Shown here in pieces: positions 25,607 through 33,481 of a DNA stretch of 64,000 bases (its first letter is position 1; each line of letters begins with the position of its first letter). A program made the translations under genes and the position numbers. Source of the stretch: Desulfallas thermosapovorans DSM 6562 (GTDB lineage: Bacteria > Bacillota > Desulfotomaculia > Desulfotomaculales > Desulfallaceae); assembly GCF_008124625.1 (NCBI RefSeq), contig NZ_VNHM01000002.1, positions 124,001 through 188,000 of the forward strand. Direction: 5' to 3'. Below the pieces are notes generated by a model. That model worked only from the letters and a program-made list of their open reading frames with translations, had not been told where the DNA came from and ran no database searches.

Positions 25607-26656
25607 ATAACCAGGAAAAAGAGAAAGCTTGAGCACATCCGATACGCCATGGAATTGCCCGAGGTGCTACATCATTCCGGTTTTGCCGATCTTCTACTGG
25701 TGCATAATGCGCTGCCTGAGCTGGATTGGGACAAGCTGGACACTTCATGCAGTTTCATGGGTAAAAAACTGAAGGCACCACTGATGATTAACGCCATTAC
25801 CGGGGGGCATTCCGGTGTACTGGGAATTAACCGGGAGTTAGCCAGGGCGGCTGCTTTTACGGGAATTGCCATGGCGGTGGGGTCCCAGCGGGCAGCGCTG
25901 GATGATCCGGCGGTGCGGGATACTTTTTCCGTGGCCAGGGAGTTTAATCCCGAAGGCCTGCTGCTGGCCAATCTGAGCGCCCTTTGCACCCTGGAACAGG
26001 CGCTGGAAGCCGTGGAAATGATTAATGCCGATGGTATCCAGCTTTATCTTAATGTGAACCAGGAGCTGGCTATGCCCGAGGGGGAAATGAATTTTAGCGG
26101 TGTTCTGGAAAATATCAGGAACCTGGCGGCGAATTTACCCGTACCGGTACTGGTTAAAGAAGTCGGTTGCGGCATGGCCCGGGAGACGGTAGCTGCTTTG
26201 GCTGATGCCGGAGTGCGCTACATAGATGTCAGCGGTTGGGGCGGTACCAATTTTGCAGCCATTGAGGGAAGGCGTGGCGGCAAGGGGGGTATTGCCCTGG
26301 AGCGTTGGGGTATACCCACGGCCATTAGTTTACTAGAGGCCCTTAATGCCGGTAAAACAATATCCGTGGTGGCCTCGGGGGGAGTGCGCACAGCGGAGGA
26401 CGCTGCCAAGGCTCTGACCGCCGGGGCTTCCCTGGTGGCGCTGGCCGGGCCTTTTTTACGGGTCTTAAAGAAAAGGGGACCCGAGGGGCTGGTTCATTAT
26501 ATCGGTGAATTAATCTCCGGCCTCAAGCGGGTGATGATGCTTACCGGGGCTTCGCACATGGCGGCTCTGGCCAGACGCCCTCTGGTGATTACCGGGTTAA
26601 CCGCAGCATGGCTTAAGCGGCGTGGTATTGATATTGATTGTTATGCCAGGCGTTGA
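25607..26656 (+). CDS. fni: isopentenyl-diphosphate delta-isomerase, type 2 (FMN)
   Basis: Interconverts IPP and DMAPP for isoprenoid synthesis using FMN and NADPH. About 349 residues. Motifs: an N-terminal TRKKRKLEHIRYA equal to the conserved RKxxHI segment, INAITGGHSG, VGSQRAAL, LYLNVNQELAMPEG, VKEVGCGM, DVSGWGGTNF and ASGGVRTAEDAAKAL. No ATG, GTG or TTG lies before the conserved segment. The codon at the position of Met1 in B. subtilis Fni is ATA (25607), eight bases after GGGGGG. ATG 25649 would delete substrate-binding residues. CTG 25589 is a less likely alternative. Confidence 0.9.
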   Translation: MTRKKRKLEHIRYAMELPEVLHHSGFADLLLVHNALPELDWDKLDTSCSFMGKKLKAPLMINAITGGHSGVLGINRELARAAAFTGIAMAVGSQRAALDDPAVRDTFSVAREFNPEGLLLANLSALCTLEQALEAVEMINADGIQLYLNVNQELAMPEGEMNFSGVLENIRNLAANLPVPVLVKEVGCGMARETVAALADAGVRYIDVSGWGGTNFAAIEGRRGGKGGIALERWGIPTAISLLEALNAGKTISVVASGGVRTAEDAAKALTAGASLVALAGPFLRVLKKRGPEGLVHYIGELISGLKRVMMLTGASHMAALARRPLVITGLTAAWLKRRGIDIDCYARR

Positions 26657-26773
26657 TTTTTTTTGCGGGCAAGCAGGAATTGCCAAGGTGGTGTGGAATA
26701 ACTATATGGGTTATGATTGACCCTATAATAGGGCCCAGGTGAATTAGGATATATTTCATACAATTGAATACCA

Positions 26774-26940
26774 CAGCAGGTGCCCTTTGGGAAAAGGGAG
26801 AATAGGGAACCGGGTGCAATTCCCGGGCGGTCCCGCCACTGTAACCGGGTAGCCCGCGCCATTTATAGCCACTGGTGATGTATCGCCGGGAAGGCGGCGC
26901 TTTAGGTGTCGATCCGGAAGCCAGGAGACCTGCCTGCTGT
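26774..26940 (+). ncRNA. cobalamin (AdoCbl) riboswitch
   Basis: P1 arms CAGCAGG (26774) and CCTGCTG (26933). The B12-box core appears as GGGTGCAATTCCCGGGCGG, TCCCGCCACTGTAACCGGG, and the 3' GATCCGGAAGCCAGGAGACC. All consensus blocks are in order. It precedes cobT and ends before a strong terminator, so high cobalamin should switch cobT off. Confidence 0.96.
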
Positions 26941-26987
26941 GCGGTAGACTCTTATTAATGAAAGGGTATATCGGTGGATGATGGTAA

Positions 26988-27021
26988 AGTTCACGGCCTT
27001 GTATGGCTGTGAACTTTTTTA
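26988..27021 (+). terminator. riboswitch expression-platform terminator
   Basis: GTTCACGGCC pairs with GGCTGTGAAC over ten bases around a 6-nt loop, followed by a T tract. It stands 47 bp after the aptamer and 45 bp before the cobT start, and should form when the aptamer is occupied. Confidence 0.9.
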
Positions 27022-27065
27022 TCTCTACCGGGCATAGTAAAAATTTATTTACAGGAGGTTTTTTT

Positions 27066-28142
27066 ATGCTGCTGACTGAAACCGTCAACAAGATTGGGAT
27101 GCTGGATGATGTGGCCATGGCCCAAGCAAAGGAGCGGATGGATAGCTTAATCAAGCCCCCGGGCAGCCTGGGTCAATTGGAGCAGATAGCCCTGAAACTG
27201 GCCGGTATATTGGGCCAGCCGCGCCCGCGTATTGGTAAACGGGCTGTTATAGTAATGGCCGGTGATCACGGTGTGACGGATGAAGGGGTAAGCGCAGCGC
27301 CCCGGGATGTGACCTGGCAAATGTTGCCCGCTTTTATCAATGGGGTGGCCGGTATCGGAGTGCTGGCCCGGCATGCCGGAGCTTCCATTACGGTGGTGGA
27401 CGTGGGTGTTGCGGCCGATGTAGATATACCCGGGGTATTAAAGCGCCGGGTCAAGGCGGGCACCGGTAACATTGCCGCCGGGCCGGCCATGACCCGGGAT
27501 GAGGCTGTGGCGGCGCTGGAAGTGGGTATTGAAGTGGCCCGGGCCGAAATAGAACGGGGTGCCACACTGCTGGCTCTGGGTGATATGGGTATAGGCAATA
27601 CTACACCCAGCAGTGCCATTTTAGCTGTGCTGGGTGGGTATTCCGTCAATGATGTAACCGGCCGGGGAACCATGATCAATGACGAGGTGCTGGATAAGAA
27701 GCGCCGGGCTATAACCCGGGCCTTGGAAATAAATCGTCCTGATCCGGCTGACGGCGTGGATGTTCTGGCCAAAGTGGGTGGCTTGGAAATAGCCGGCCTG
27801 GCCGGAGTAGTGCTGGGTTGTGCAGCTAATCGAGTGCCGGTAGTGGTTGACGGGTTTATTACCGGGGCGGCTGCTCTAATTGCCGCTGCCATAAAGCCCG
27901 AGTCCAAAAATTATATGCTGGCTTCTCACTTGTCCGGTGAGCCCGGTCACGGGTTAATGCTTGAACTCTTAGGGCTGACCCCCTTGCTACACATGGGGAT
28001 GCGTTTGGGAGAAGGAACCGGAGCAGCCCTGGCTATGCATATTATTGACGCTGCCTGCCGGGTATTGGATGAAATGGTTACTTTCCAGGAAGCCGGCGTT
28101 ATGGATATGGACGAAGAAAAGCTGCTCCAGGAGCATAGGTAG
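27066..28142 (+). CDS. cobT: nicotinate-nucleotide-dimethylbenzimidazole phosphoribosyltransferase
   Basis: Makes alpha-ribazole phosphate for the lower ligand of cobalamin. 358 residues, the usual size. Motifs: KPPGSLGQLE (substrate site), VMAGDHGVTDEGVSAAP, LGDMGIGNTTPSSA, and the C-terminal GMRLGEGTGAALAM with the catalytic Glu. ATG 27066 follows AGGAGG; an upstream in-frame ATG at 27003 lies in the terminator and is rejected. Controlled by the cobalamin riboswitch. Confidence 0.96.
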   Translation: MLLTETVNKIGMLDDVAMAQAKERMDSLIKPPGSLGQLEQIALKLAGILGQPRPRIGKRAVIVMAGDHGVTDEGVSAAPRDVTWQMLPAFINGVAGIGVLARHAGASITVVDVGVAADVDIPGVLKRRVKAGTGNIAAGPAMTRDEAVAALEVGIEVARAEIERGATLLALGDMGIGNTTPSSAILAVLGGYSVNDVTGRGTMINDEVLDKKRRAITRALEINRPDPADGVDVLAKVGGLEIAGLAGVVLGCAANRVPVVVDGFITGAAALIAAAIKPESKNYMLASHLSGEPGHGLMLELLGLTPLLHMGMRLGEGTGAALAMHIIDAACRVLDEMVTFQEAGVMDMDEEKLLQEHR

Positions 28143-28145
28143 TAT

Positions 28146-28691
28146 TTAGAACTCCCTGGGTTTGCAGATAATCTCCTTTACCTTGGTATCAAAGAAGTGG
28201 TTGGAATGGGCGGGCGCAATGACCGCAGCGGTATCGGCGCCTTTGCCCGTTCCGCCGATGGCAATGATTTCTTCCCCATATGGAATTAGCCCGGCATCCA
28301 GTGCCATGCCACTAATCTCCACACATACTTTAACCCCCTGGCCCAGCATGCGCAGGGTTTGGGCCATAATTTCGGAGGGGTAAACACCACCGAATTTATT
28401 GCGGATGGCCCGGTCCACTCCGGCCAACAGGTGGGTGGTAAATAATACCTGGATGCCCTTTTGATTGAGCTCGGCCAGAACTTCGTCACTCATGCGCCTG
28501 CTGCCCGGGTTGTCAAAGCCCACATGGTAGCTGACACATACCACCCGGCGGCCGCAATCAATTAATTTGCGGGCGGTATCCCCGCTGCTGGACGCTACGA
28601 CGAGGTAATTGATATTTCTTTGGTTAGCCCTTTCCAGTGCGGCCTTTATGGTCGCATCGGTATTTTCGGGGCCTTTTTTTTCCCAGTACAT
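28146..28691 (-). CDS. pyruvate-kinase C-terminal-domain-like protein
   Basis: 181 residues resembling the isolated alpha/beta C-terminal domain of pyruvate kinase: an NYLVVASSSGDTARKL strand-helix unit and a late GTGKGADTAAVIAPA. No catalytic barrel. Stand-alone copies occur in archaea and Firmicutes with unknown role. ATG after GGGAGG. Its leader contains the hairpins described at 28723-28790. Convergent with cobT, 3 bp apart. Confidence 0.75.
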   Translation of the reverse strand: MYWEKKGPENTDATIKAALERANQRNINYLVVASSSGDTARKLIDCGRRVVCVSYHVGFDNPGSRRMSDEVLAELNQKGIQVLFTTHLLAGVDRAIRNKFGGVYPSEIMAQTLRMLGQGVKVCVEISGMALDAGLIPYGEEIIAIGGTGKGADTAAVIAPAHSNHFFDTKVKEIICKPREF

Positions 28692-28722
28692 AAAAAACCT
28701 CCCGGTATGTTTTTAACCCCCA

Positions 28723-28764
28723 TTTTAGCCCAGTGCTTACAATTTGACAAGCACTGGGCTAAAA
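28723..28764. repeat. perfect 16-bp inverted repeat in leader
   Basis: TTTTAGCCCAGTGCTT and AAGCACTGGGCTAAAA around a 10-nt spacer, ~32 bp upstream of the PK-like gene start. No U run follows on either strand, so it is a leader hairpin or operator rather than a simple terminator. Confidence 0.7.
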
Positions 28765-28880
28765 AAATAACGCCCCCTAGAAGGAGCGTTGGAAGAGGAG
28801 TATCATTTAAAAACTTGGGAGTATCTTGTCACTGCTATTATATATGTAAAAACAGGGTTTTATCTGTCAAACAAGTGACA
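28765..28880 (-). ncRNA. candidate small RNA or leader RNA with terminator
   Basis: On the minus strand, a TTGACA near 28864 precedes ~100 nt that contain GATACTCC twice (as GATACTCCCAAG and GATACTCCTCTTCC) and end in a hairpin AACGCTCC/GGGGCGTT followed by ATTTTTTT. Either an attenuated leader of the PK-like gene or a free RNA with anti-Shine-Dalgarno-like CTCCT stretches. The -10 element is uncertain. The remaining part of this 350-bp gap, up to the tRNA terminator, shows nothing else. Confidence 0.3.
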
Positions 28881-29020
28881 AAGGCAGGTATTTTATCCGA
28901 CAGATGACCGGTATTTACATAGAAAACTATTTGATTATTATGTTGTTAGCCTGTGCAGTAACTGGCAGGACGGGGCTGGTGAACTAAATTAAAAAATGTG
29001 TTATGATGAATAAAAAATAA

Positions 29021-29036
29021 AAGGCCTGACGGCCTT
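29021..29036 (-). terminator. terminator of tRNA-Ala
   Basis: AAGGCC-GTCA-GGCCTT on the minus strand followed by TTATTTTTTA, three bases past the tRNA CCA end. Confidence 0.85.
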
Positions 29037-29038
29037 TT

Positions 29039-29113
29039 TGGTGGACGAGAGGGGATTCGAACCCCCGACCCCTGCGTTGCGAACGCAATGCTCTCCCGCT
29101 GAGCTACACGCCC
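29039..29113 (-). tRNA. tRNA-Ala (anticodon CGC)
   Basis: Cloverleaf of 75 nt with encoded CCA. Anticodon loop TTCGCAA gives CGC, reading GCG. The acceptor stem GGGCGTG/CTCGTCC contains the G3-U70 pair that defines alanine tRNAs, and one U6-U67 mismatch. T-loop TTCGAAT is intact. Confidence 0.95.
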
Positions 29114-29199
29114 CTGTACAATTTAATGAACAGAAACTATAATAGCATAAAATTCACTGATAATCAAGGGCTAAGTGTGGATTAAACAATATAAGCCAG

Positions 29200-30057
29200 T
29201 CAGATTGCTGCACTGGTTTGATACCGGTATACTAATTCAGAAAGATGACGGATGACCGCCACAGCTTCCCTATAACCGGGTGTTTCTTTGCTGGTAACCA
29301 CTAGTATATAGGGCTGTTTAGGATGGGCAACGTAGGCGACATCATTATACGTTTCAGATGGAGGCCAGGTACCTATTTTATTGGCCACCTTTATATCCGG
29401 AGGCAGAGGCGCGGGGATGCGGTCTTTGAGCTTATTGTCAAACAGGTTTTCCAACAGCTTTTCCCCTGCCGGTTGCCGGGCCAAGCGCAGTACCTCCTGC
29501 ATGTACAGCGCTAAATCACGGGGGCAGGTGATGTTTTGTTCATTGTCCACCACCTGTCCACCCAGGGAGCGCATAAATTCTTTTACATTTTCCTTGCCCA
29601 GGCGATCCAATAAAATATTAGTGGCCACGTTATCGCTGTAGAGTATGGAGTAATCGGCCAGTTGGGCTATGGTATAACTTTCTCCGGGCGGTTGGTTTTG
29701 CAGTATTCCGGTGCCACCTTCAAGGTGCTTGTCCCTGAAAAACAGCCGCTCGGACAAATTTAACTGCCCCTGGTCCGCCGCGCGGTAAAGGTATAGATTC
29801 ATAGGTACCTTAAAGGTGCTGGCGGCATGAAAGACTGTACGGGAGTTATACCCAAACCCCCGGCCCGAATTTATATCAATGAAGTAAAGCCCGTAAACAC
29901 CGGGTTGTTTATCCAGGTAACCGGCGATTTGTTCTTGCAGCGGTGAGTAATCAGGTACCGCGGAGGAGTTTTTTTTAAGCGGTTCACTGATACCTGCGGC
30001 GCCGGTTAGCAGCAACACCGTTAACAACGCATATAAAGCAGTTTTATTAAAGCGCAA
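29200..30057 (-). CDS. secreted serine hydrolase, class A beta-lactamase-like
   Basis: 285 residues. An N-terminal hydrophobic signal or anchor (ALYALLTVLLLTGAAG). Active-site elements: STFK (SxxK, near residue 80), YSDN (SDN) and KIGTW in the place of KTG. Thr to Ile in that box and the lack of a clear ExxLN omega loop argue against a true beta-lactamase; a peptidoglycan-acting or orphan hydrolase is equally possible. TTG start eight bases after GGGAGG. Confidence 0.82.
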   Translation of the reverse strand: MRFNKTALYALLTVLLLTGAAGISEPLKKNSSAVPDYSPLQEQIAGYLDKQPGVYGLYFIDINSGRGFGYNSRTVFHAASTFKVPMNLYLYRAADQGQLNLSERLFFRDKHLEGGTGILQNQPPGESYTIAQLADYSILYSDNVATNILLDRLGKENVKEFMRSLGGQVVDNEQNITCPRDLALYMQEVLRLARQPAGEKLLENLFDNKLKDRIPAPLPPDIKVANKIGTWPPSETYNDVAYVAHPKQPYILVVTSKETPGYREAVAVIRHLSELVYRYQTSAAI

Positions 30058-30196
30058 GGGTAAGCCTCCCGTATTTATTTTGTTTAATTATTACAATATT
30101 ACCATAATAAGTAAATATAGTCCAGTACACGGTTTTTTACTCAAGCGGAATCACAAATTGCGAAAAAAAATGTCAGTTTAAGTATGGAGCTAAAAT

Positions 30197-30823
30197 ATGC
30201 TATTTAATCCCTTTGCTATGATAAATAAAGAAGATGTACGTCGTAGTGTGGAAAAATTACGCAGGCAACACCCGGACCTGACCAACCGGGAGTTATGCGA
30301 ACTAATTATTGCCCGTAAGAGCAGGTTGTGTGCGGCCAGTGGTGCGATTACCGCTTTACCCGCCGCCGTGCCGGTTGTTGGCACGCTTGTAACCCTGGTG
30401 GGCGGCACGGCACTGGATATGGCGGCGGTGGGATACTTTACTGCAGAGATGATTTTGGAAATGTCCGCTGTATACGGGCGCGATTTAAACCTGTCCAGGG
30501 TGTCCAGGGAAGCGTTATGGGTAATGGCTTCAGCGGTTGGTGCGGATGCAGCCGGTAAAACCATCGGCAAATCAGCGGTGCAGCAAATGAATAATCAATT
30601 CTTTACACGATTGGTACGGGAGGTGCTTGTATCTCTGGGTATCAGGGCCTCCCAGCGATCGGTGCTGAAAGTGATTCCCTTTTTAGGGGCCATCATCTCG
30701 GGTTCAGTTAACTACTTTGTCTGTCGAAAGATCGGGGGTATTGCTGCAAACTATTATGAAAAGCATCACGATGAAACCTGGGTGGGAGAAACCATAGACA
30801 TTGAAGGGAAGGTTATCGAATAA
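30197..30823 (+). CDS. EcsC-like/DUF697-type protein
   Basis: 208 residues. Alanine- and glycine-rich amphipathic central part (ITALPAAVPVVGTLVTLVGGTALDMAAVGYFTAEMILEMSAVYG) split over two hydrophobic helices, and a second AIISGSVNYFVCRKIG segment, as in EcsC-family proteins. Role unknown, probably membrane-associated. ATG has GGAG seven bases upstream. Confidence 0.7.
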   Translation: MLFNPFAMINKEDVRRSVEKLRRQHPDLTNRELCELIIARKSRLCAASGAITALPAAVPVVGTLVTLVGGTALDMAAVGYFTAEMILEMSAVYGRDLNLSRVSREALWVMASAVGADAAGKTIGKSAVQQMNNQFFTRLVREVLVSLGIRASQRSVLKVIPFLGAIISGSVNYFVCRKIGGIAANYYEKHHDETWVGETIDIEGKVIE

Positions 30824-30828
30824 AAAAA

Positions 30829-30855
30829 TAAGCCCTGGTTATGACAAACCGGGCT
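30829..30855. terminator. bidirectional terminator hairpin
   Basis: AGCCC-T-GGTT and AACC-GGGCT with one bulged T, between two convergent genes; an A tract on the left serves as U tract for the minus strand. Confidence 0.7.
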
Positions 30856-30860
30856 CAGGT

Positions 30861-31658
30861 TTATATATCTATGTATTCCACTGTTATATCGGGTTGGTCC
30901 CATAAACGCCTGATTATCTGGCCAACCTCCTTCGGGTTGCCGCTGGTATAAAAGATACCCGTACCTATGGCGGCAGACTCTGCCAGCAAGTCTTCCGATT
31001 GTAAAACCTGGTGTACTCTTTTGGCCACAGCGCAGCCGGTATCGATTACCTTTACCTCGGGTCCCATTATGGACTCCACCAGGGGGCGCAAGAAGGGATA
31101 ATGGGTGCAGCCCAATACCACGGTATCCACGGCGCTTTTAATGAGCGGGTTAAGAAACTTGTGCAGTAATTCGGCTGTTTCCGGGGCGTTTAAGAGTCCC
31201 ATCTCCACCTGCTCCACCAGACCGGGGCAGGGTACATTAATGACCTCTATGTCGCCTGCAAAACGGGTTAAAAGGGAATTAAACCGTTCTCCGTTAATGG
31301 TGACACCTGTGGCCAGGACACCTACTTTGCCGTTGCGGGTTATCTCGGCGGCAGGTTTGATGGCGGGTTCCATGCCCACAATGGGTATTGAAAAATGCCG
31401 GCGTAAATAATCCAAACCTGCTATAGAGGCGGTATTGCACGCGGCGACTATAACTTTTGCTCCGGAGCCTATTAAGAATTCGGTGATTTTAGTTATTCGG
31501 CGACGTATGTTTTCCGGTGGTTTTACTCCATATGGACAATGGGCGGAATCGGCAAAATAAAGAAAGTCTTCACCGGGCAGCAGGCGGCGGATTTCCTTCA
31601 ATACCGATATACCTCCCACACCCGAATCAAAAATCCCTATGGGATTCGGGTTGGGCAA
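30861..31658 (-). CDS. murI: glutamate racemase
   Basis: Supplies D-glutamate for peptidoglycan. 265 residues. Motifs IGIFDSGVGGISVL at the N-terminus, the catalytic Cys in AACNTAS and the second catalytic Cys in LGCTHYPFL, with PYG between. TTG start after GAGGTGAGG. Terminated by the hairpin at 30829. Confidence 0.96.
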   Translation of the reverse strand: MPNPNPIGIFDSGVGGISVLKEIRRLLPGEDFLYFADSAHCPYGVKPPENIRRRITKITEFLIGSGAKVIVAACNTASIAGLDYLRRHFSIPIVGMEPAIKPAAEITRNGKVGVLATGVTINGERFNSLLTRFAGDIEVINVPCPGLVEQVEMGLLNAPETAELLHKFLNPLIKSAVDTVVLGCTHYPFLRPLVESIMGPEVKVIDTGCAVAKRVHQVLQSEDLLAESAAIGTGIFYTSGNPKEVGQIIRRLWDQPDITVEYIDI

Positions 31659-31739
31659 GGGCGCCTCACCTCAATTCCTGTAATATTCCATATTAGAATA
31701 TCATTTTAACCTGTAGCATGCAATATACAAGCGGTGCGG

Positions 31740-31928
31740 TTATCTCCCGCTTGTTCTGCCGTGATACAGCTGGTGCGCGGCGGCCAGTACCGTGGCCAGG
31801 GTTAAGAGGCCTGCTATTAAATGATATCTATCTGCACCCGCAATCCCCGCGTAAGCGGCCAACCCCAACACGGCGGTAATGATGGTGATTATAGCCGTAA
31901 GGGCGGCCAGTAGTTTTAACATGGGCAT
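31740..31928 (-). CDS. small two-helix membrane protein
   Basis: 62 residues: hydrophobic helices near 5-27 and 36-53, and a basic tail HGRTSGR. The ATG follows AGGGAGTGA. Unknown function; 81 bp upstream of murI and possibly in one transcript with it. Confidence 0.55.
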   Translation of the reverse strand: MPMLKLLAALTAIITIITAVLGLAAYAGIAGADRYHLIAGLLTLATVLAAAHQLYHGRTSGR

Positions 31929-32088
31929 TCACTCCCTTTCGCACACTTCCTTTATCGATATGTATATTTAACACGTGGCAAAGACTTTCCTTTTAATAAT
32001 TTTGCGAGTAAAATATATATTACGGTGTAATATTCCAATTGACATACGGCCGGATTTAAAATATAATTATACTTGTTTCACGAAAGTT

Positions 32089-32177
32089 GCCGGAGTGGCG
32101 GAACTGGCAGACGCAAGGGACTTAAAATCCCTCGATCAGCAATGATCGTACCGGTTCGATTCCGGTCTCCGGCACCA
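32089..32177 (+). tRNA. tRNA-Leu (anticodon TAA)
   Basis: Acceptor arms GCCGGAG/CTCCGGC, anticodon arm AGGGA-CTTAAAA-TCCCT giving TAA, long class II variable arm TCGATCAGCAATGATCGT, T-loop TTCGATT, encoded CCA. Confidence 0.97.
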
Positions 32178-32189
32178 CTTGATATGCCA

Positions 32190-32228
32190 GTTAATGCACC
32201 CCGTTTTCGGTGGGTGCGTTAACTTTTT
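32190..32228 (+). terminator. terminator of tRNA-Leu
   Basis: GTTAATGCACCC pairs with GGGTGCGTTAAC, followed by TTTTTTATTTTT. Confidence 0.9.
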
Positions 32229-32422
32229 TATTTTTATAGGCTGGCTGCCCCCACTTAGGTCTTGCAAGAAAGTTGATTGGTCAACATCCTTCTGGCTATA
32301 TCTTGAATTTCACCTTTATTAATAACCAGTTAAGTATAATAATAAATCTACAATATCTCATTAATCGAACATAATCATCGCATAACGATCGTCTCGTCAC
32401 GTCCCGGCAAGAACAGCGGCAA

Positions 32423-32522
32423 AAAAGCGCAGGTGAACCCTATCCCCTGCGCTTTTTTTGCGCCCCTATTCAGGTTTGAACAAGCTGTTACATCGCTGCT
32501 ACCCGTTTGAGCTACCAGGGGC
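32423..32522 (-). ncRNA. candidate structured RNA (tRNA-like) with terminator
   Basis: On the minus strand GCCCCT (32522-32517) can pair with AGGGGC (32467-32462), enclosing a D-arm-like GGTAGCTCAAACGGGTAGC and a T-loop-like TTCAAAC. D- and T-stems are imperfect, so it is not a working tRNA. It is directly followed by AGCGCAGG/CCTGCGCT and TTTTTTG, a good Rho-independent terminator. No matching promoter was identified. Either a small RNA or a tRNA relic. Confidence 0.35.
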
Positions 32523-32723
32523 ACCGTATGGATGAGGCTAAGGAAGGCACGAGTGCTTGAACATTCTCCATACAGGATATAGAAGCAACCTGTCCAAACG
32601 TAAGCCGGCCGGCCATGTATTACTGGCCGTGTAAAAAGTGAAGGTATGTTTGACTCTACGGTGCCTGGCCGACATGCCCGGTGGTTGAGGAAGTAGCTGC
32701 AAGAAGCAGTAAAACAAATAAGT

Positions 32724-32750
32724 GAACCAGGGGGACGGTTCCCCTGGTTC
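32724..32750. repeat. REP-like hairpin with GGGGACGGTTC core
   Basis: GAACCAGGGG and CCCCTGGTTC, perfect 10-base arms, loop containing GACGGTT. Lies 27 bp past the livF stop and may end the liv transcript. A related GGGGACGGCTC core occurs in the hairpin at 45690. Confidence 0.6.
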
Positions 32751-32776
32751 GTAAATCTTTATTATTGTAGAACAGA

Positions 32777-33481
32777 TTATTCACCCAAATAGGCCGAGCG
32801 AACCTTTTCATCCTTCTGTAGTTTCTTGGCGTCCCCGGACAGTACCACCCGGCCTGTTTCCAGTACATAGGCCCGGTGAGCCACCTGAAGGGCCATAAAT
32901 GCGTTTTGTTCCACCAGTAATATGGTGGTACCCTGGCTGTTGATGGTGGAAATGATGGAGAATATCTCTTCCACCAGCTTGGGGGAAAGGCCCATGGATG
33001 GTTCATCCAGCAGCAGCAGTTTGGGCTTGGACATAATGCCCCGGCCAATGGCCAGCATTTGCTGTTCACCGCCCGAGAGGGTGCCGGCAAGCTGGTTGGC
33101 ACGCTCCTTTAGACGGGGGAACCGGGCAAATACTTCATCCAGTGAGGCGGCAATTTCTCCCTTGTCCCCCCTTGTAAAGGCACCCATACGCAAATTCTCC
33201 AGCACCGTCATGTCGCCGATTACTTTGCGCCCTTCGGGTACGTGGGAAAGCCCCTGAGCTACTATTGTATGTGGAGCCTTGCCGGTAATATCCTGTCCCT
33301 GGAAGGTGATGGTGCCTGTTTTGGGTTTTATCAGCGACGAGATGGTACGCAATGTAGTGCTTTTGCCCGCTCCGTTGGCCCCAATCAGGGTCACAATTTC
33401 ACCTTGTTTTACTTCAAAAGATACCCCGTGCAGGGCTTTGATCAAACCGTAGTAAACTTCCAGATCTTTAACTTCCAGCAT
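32777..33481 (-). CDS. livF: branched-chain amino acid ABC transporter ATP-binding protein LivF
   Basis: 234 residues. Walker A GANGAGKST, signature LSGGEQQ, Walker B LLLLDEPSMGLSP, typical LivF length. Starts on the last base of the livG stop codon (TGATG), so translation is coupled. Last gene of livJHMGF. Substrates are likely Leu/Ile/Val, though related systems carry amides or urea. Confidence 0.95.
   Translation of the reverse strand: MLEVKDLEVYYGLIKALHGVSFEVKQGEIVTLIGANGAGKSTTLRTISSLIKPKTGTITFQGQDITGKAPHTIVAQGLSHVPEGRKVIGDMTVLENLRMGAFTRGDKGEIAASLDEVFARFPRLKERANQLAGTLSGGEQQMLAIGRGIMSKPKLLLLDEPSMGLSPKLVEEIFSIISTINSQGTTILLVEQNAFMALQVAHRAYVLETGRVVLSGDAKKLQKDEKVRSAYLGE

Larger units (their letters stand above)
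32229..32776. other. non-coding stretch, ~550 bp
   Basis: No credible coding frame of its own. It holds a terminator-like hairpin at 32423-32458, a tRNA-like fold at 32462-32522 on the minus strand, an unassigned stretch 32523-32720, and a REP-like hairpin at 32724-32750. Confidence 0.6.

Noticed and set aside
28620-28907. 95-codon plus frame
   Set aside because: Antisense to the PK-like gene and its leader hairpins.
32656-33102. 148-codon minus frame
   Set aside because: Runs out of frame through livF, whose Walker motifs fix the true frame; low-complexity peptide.
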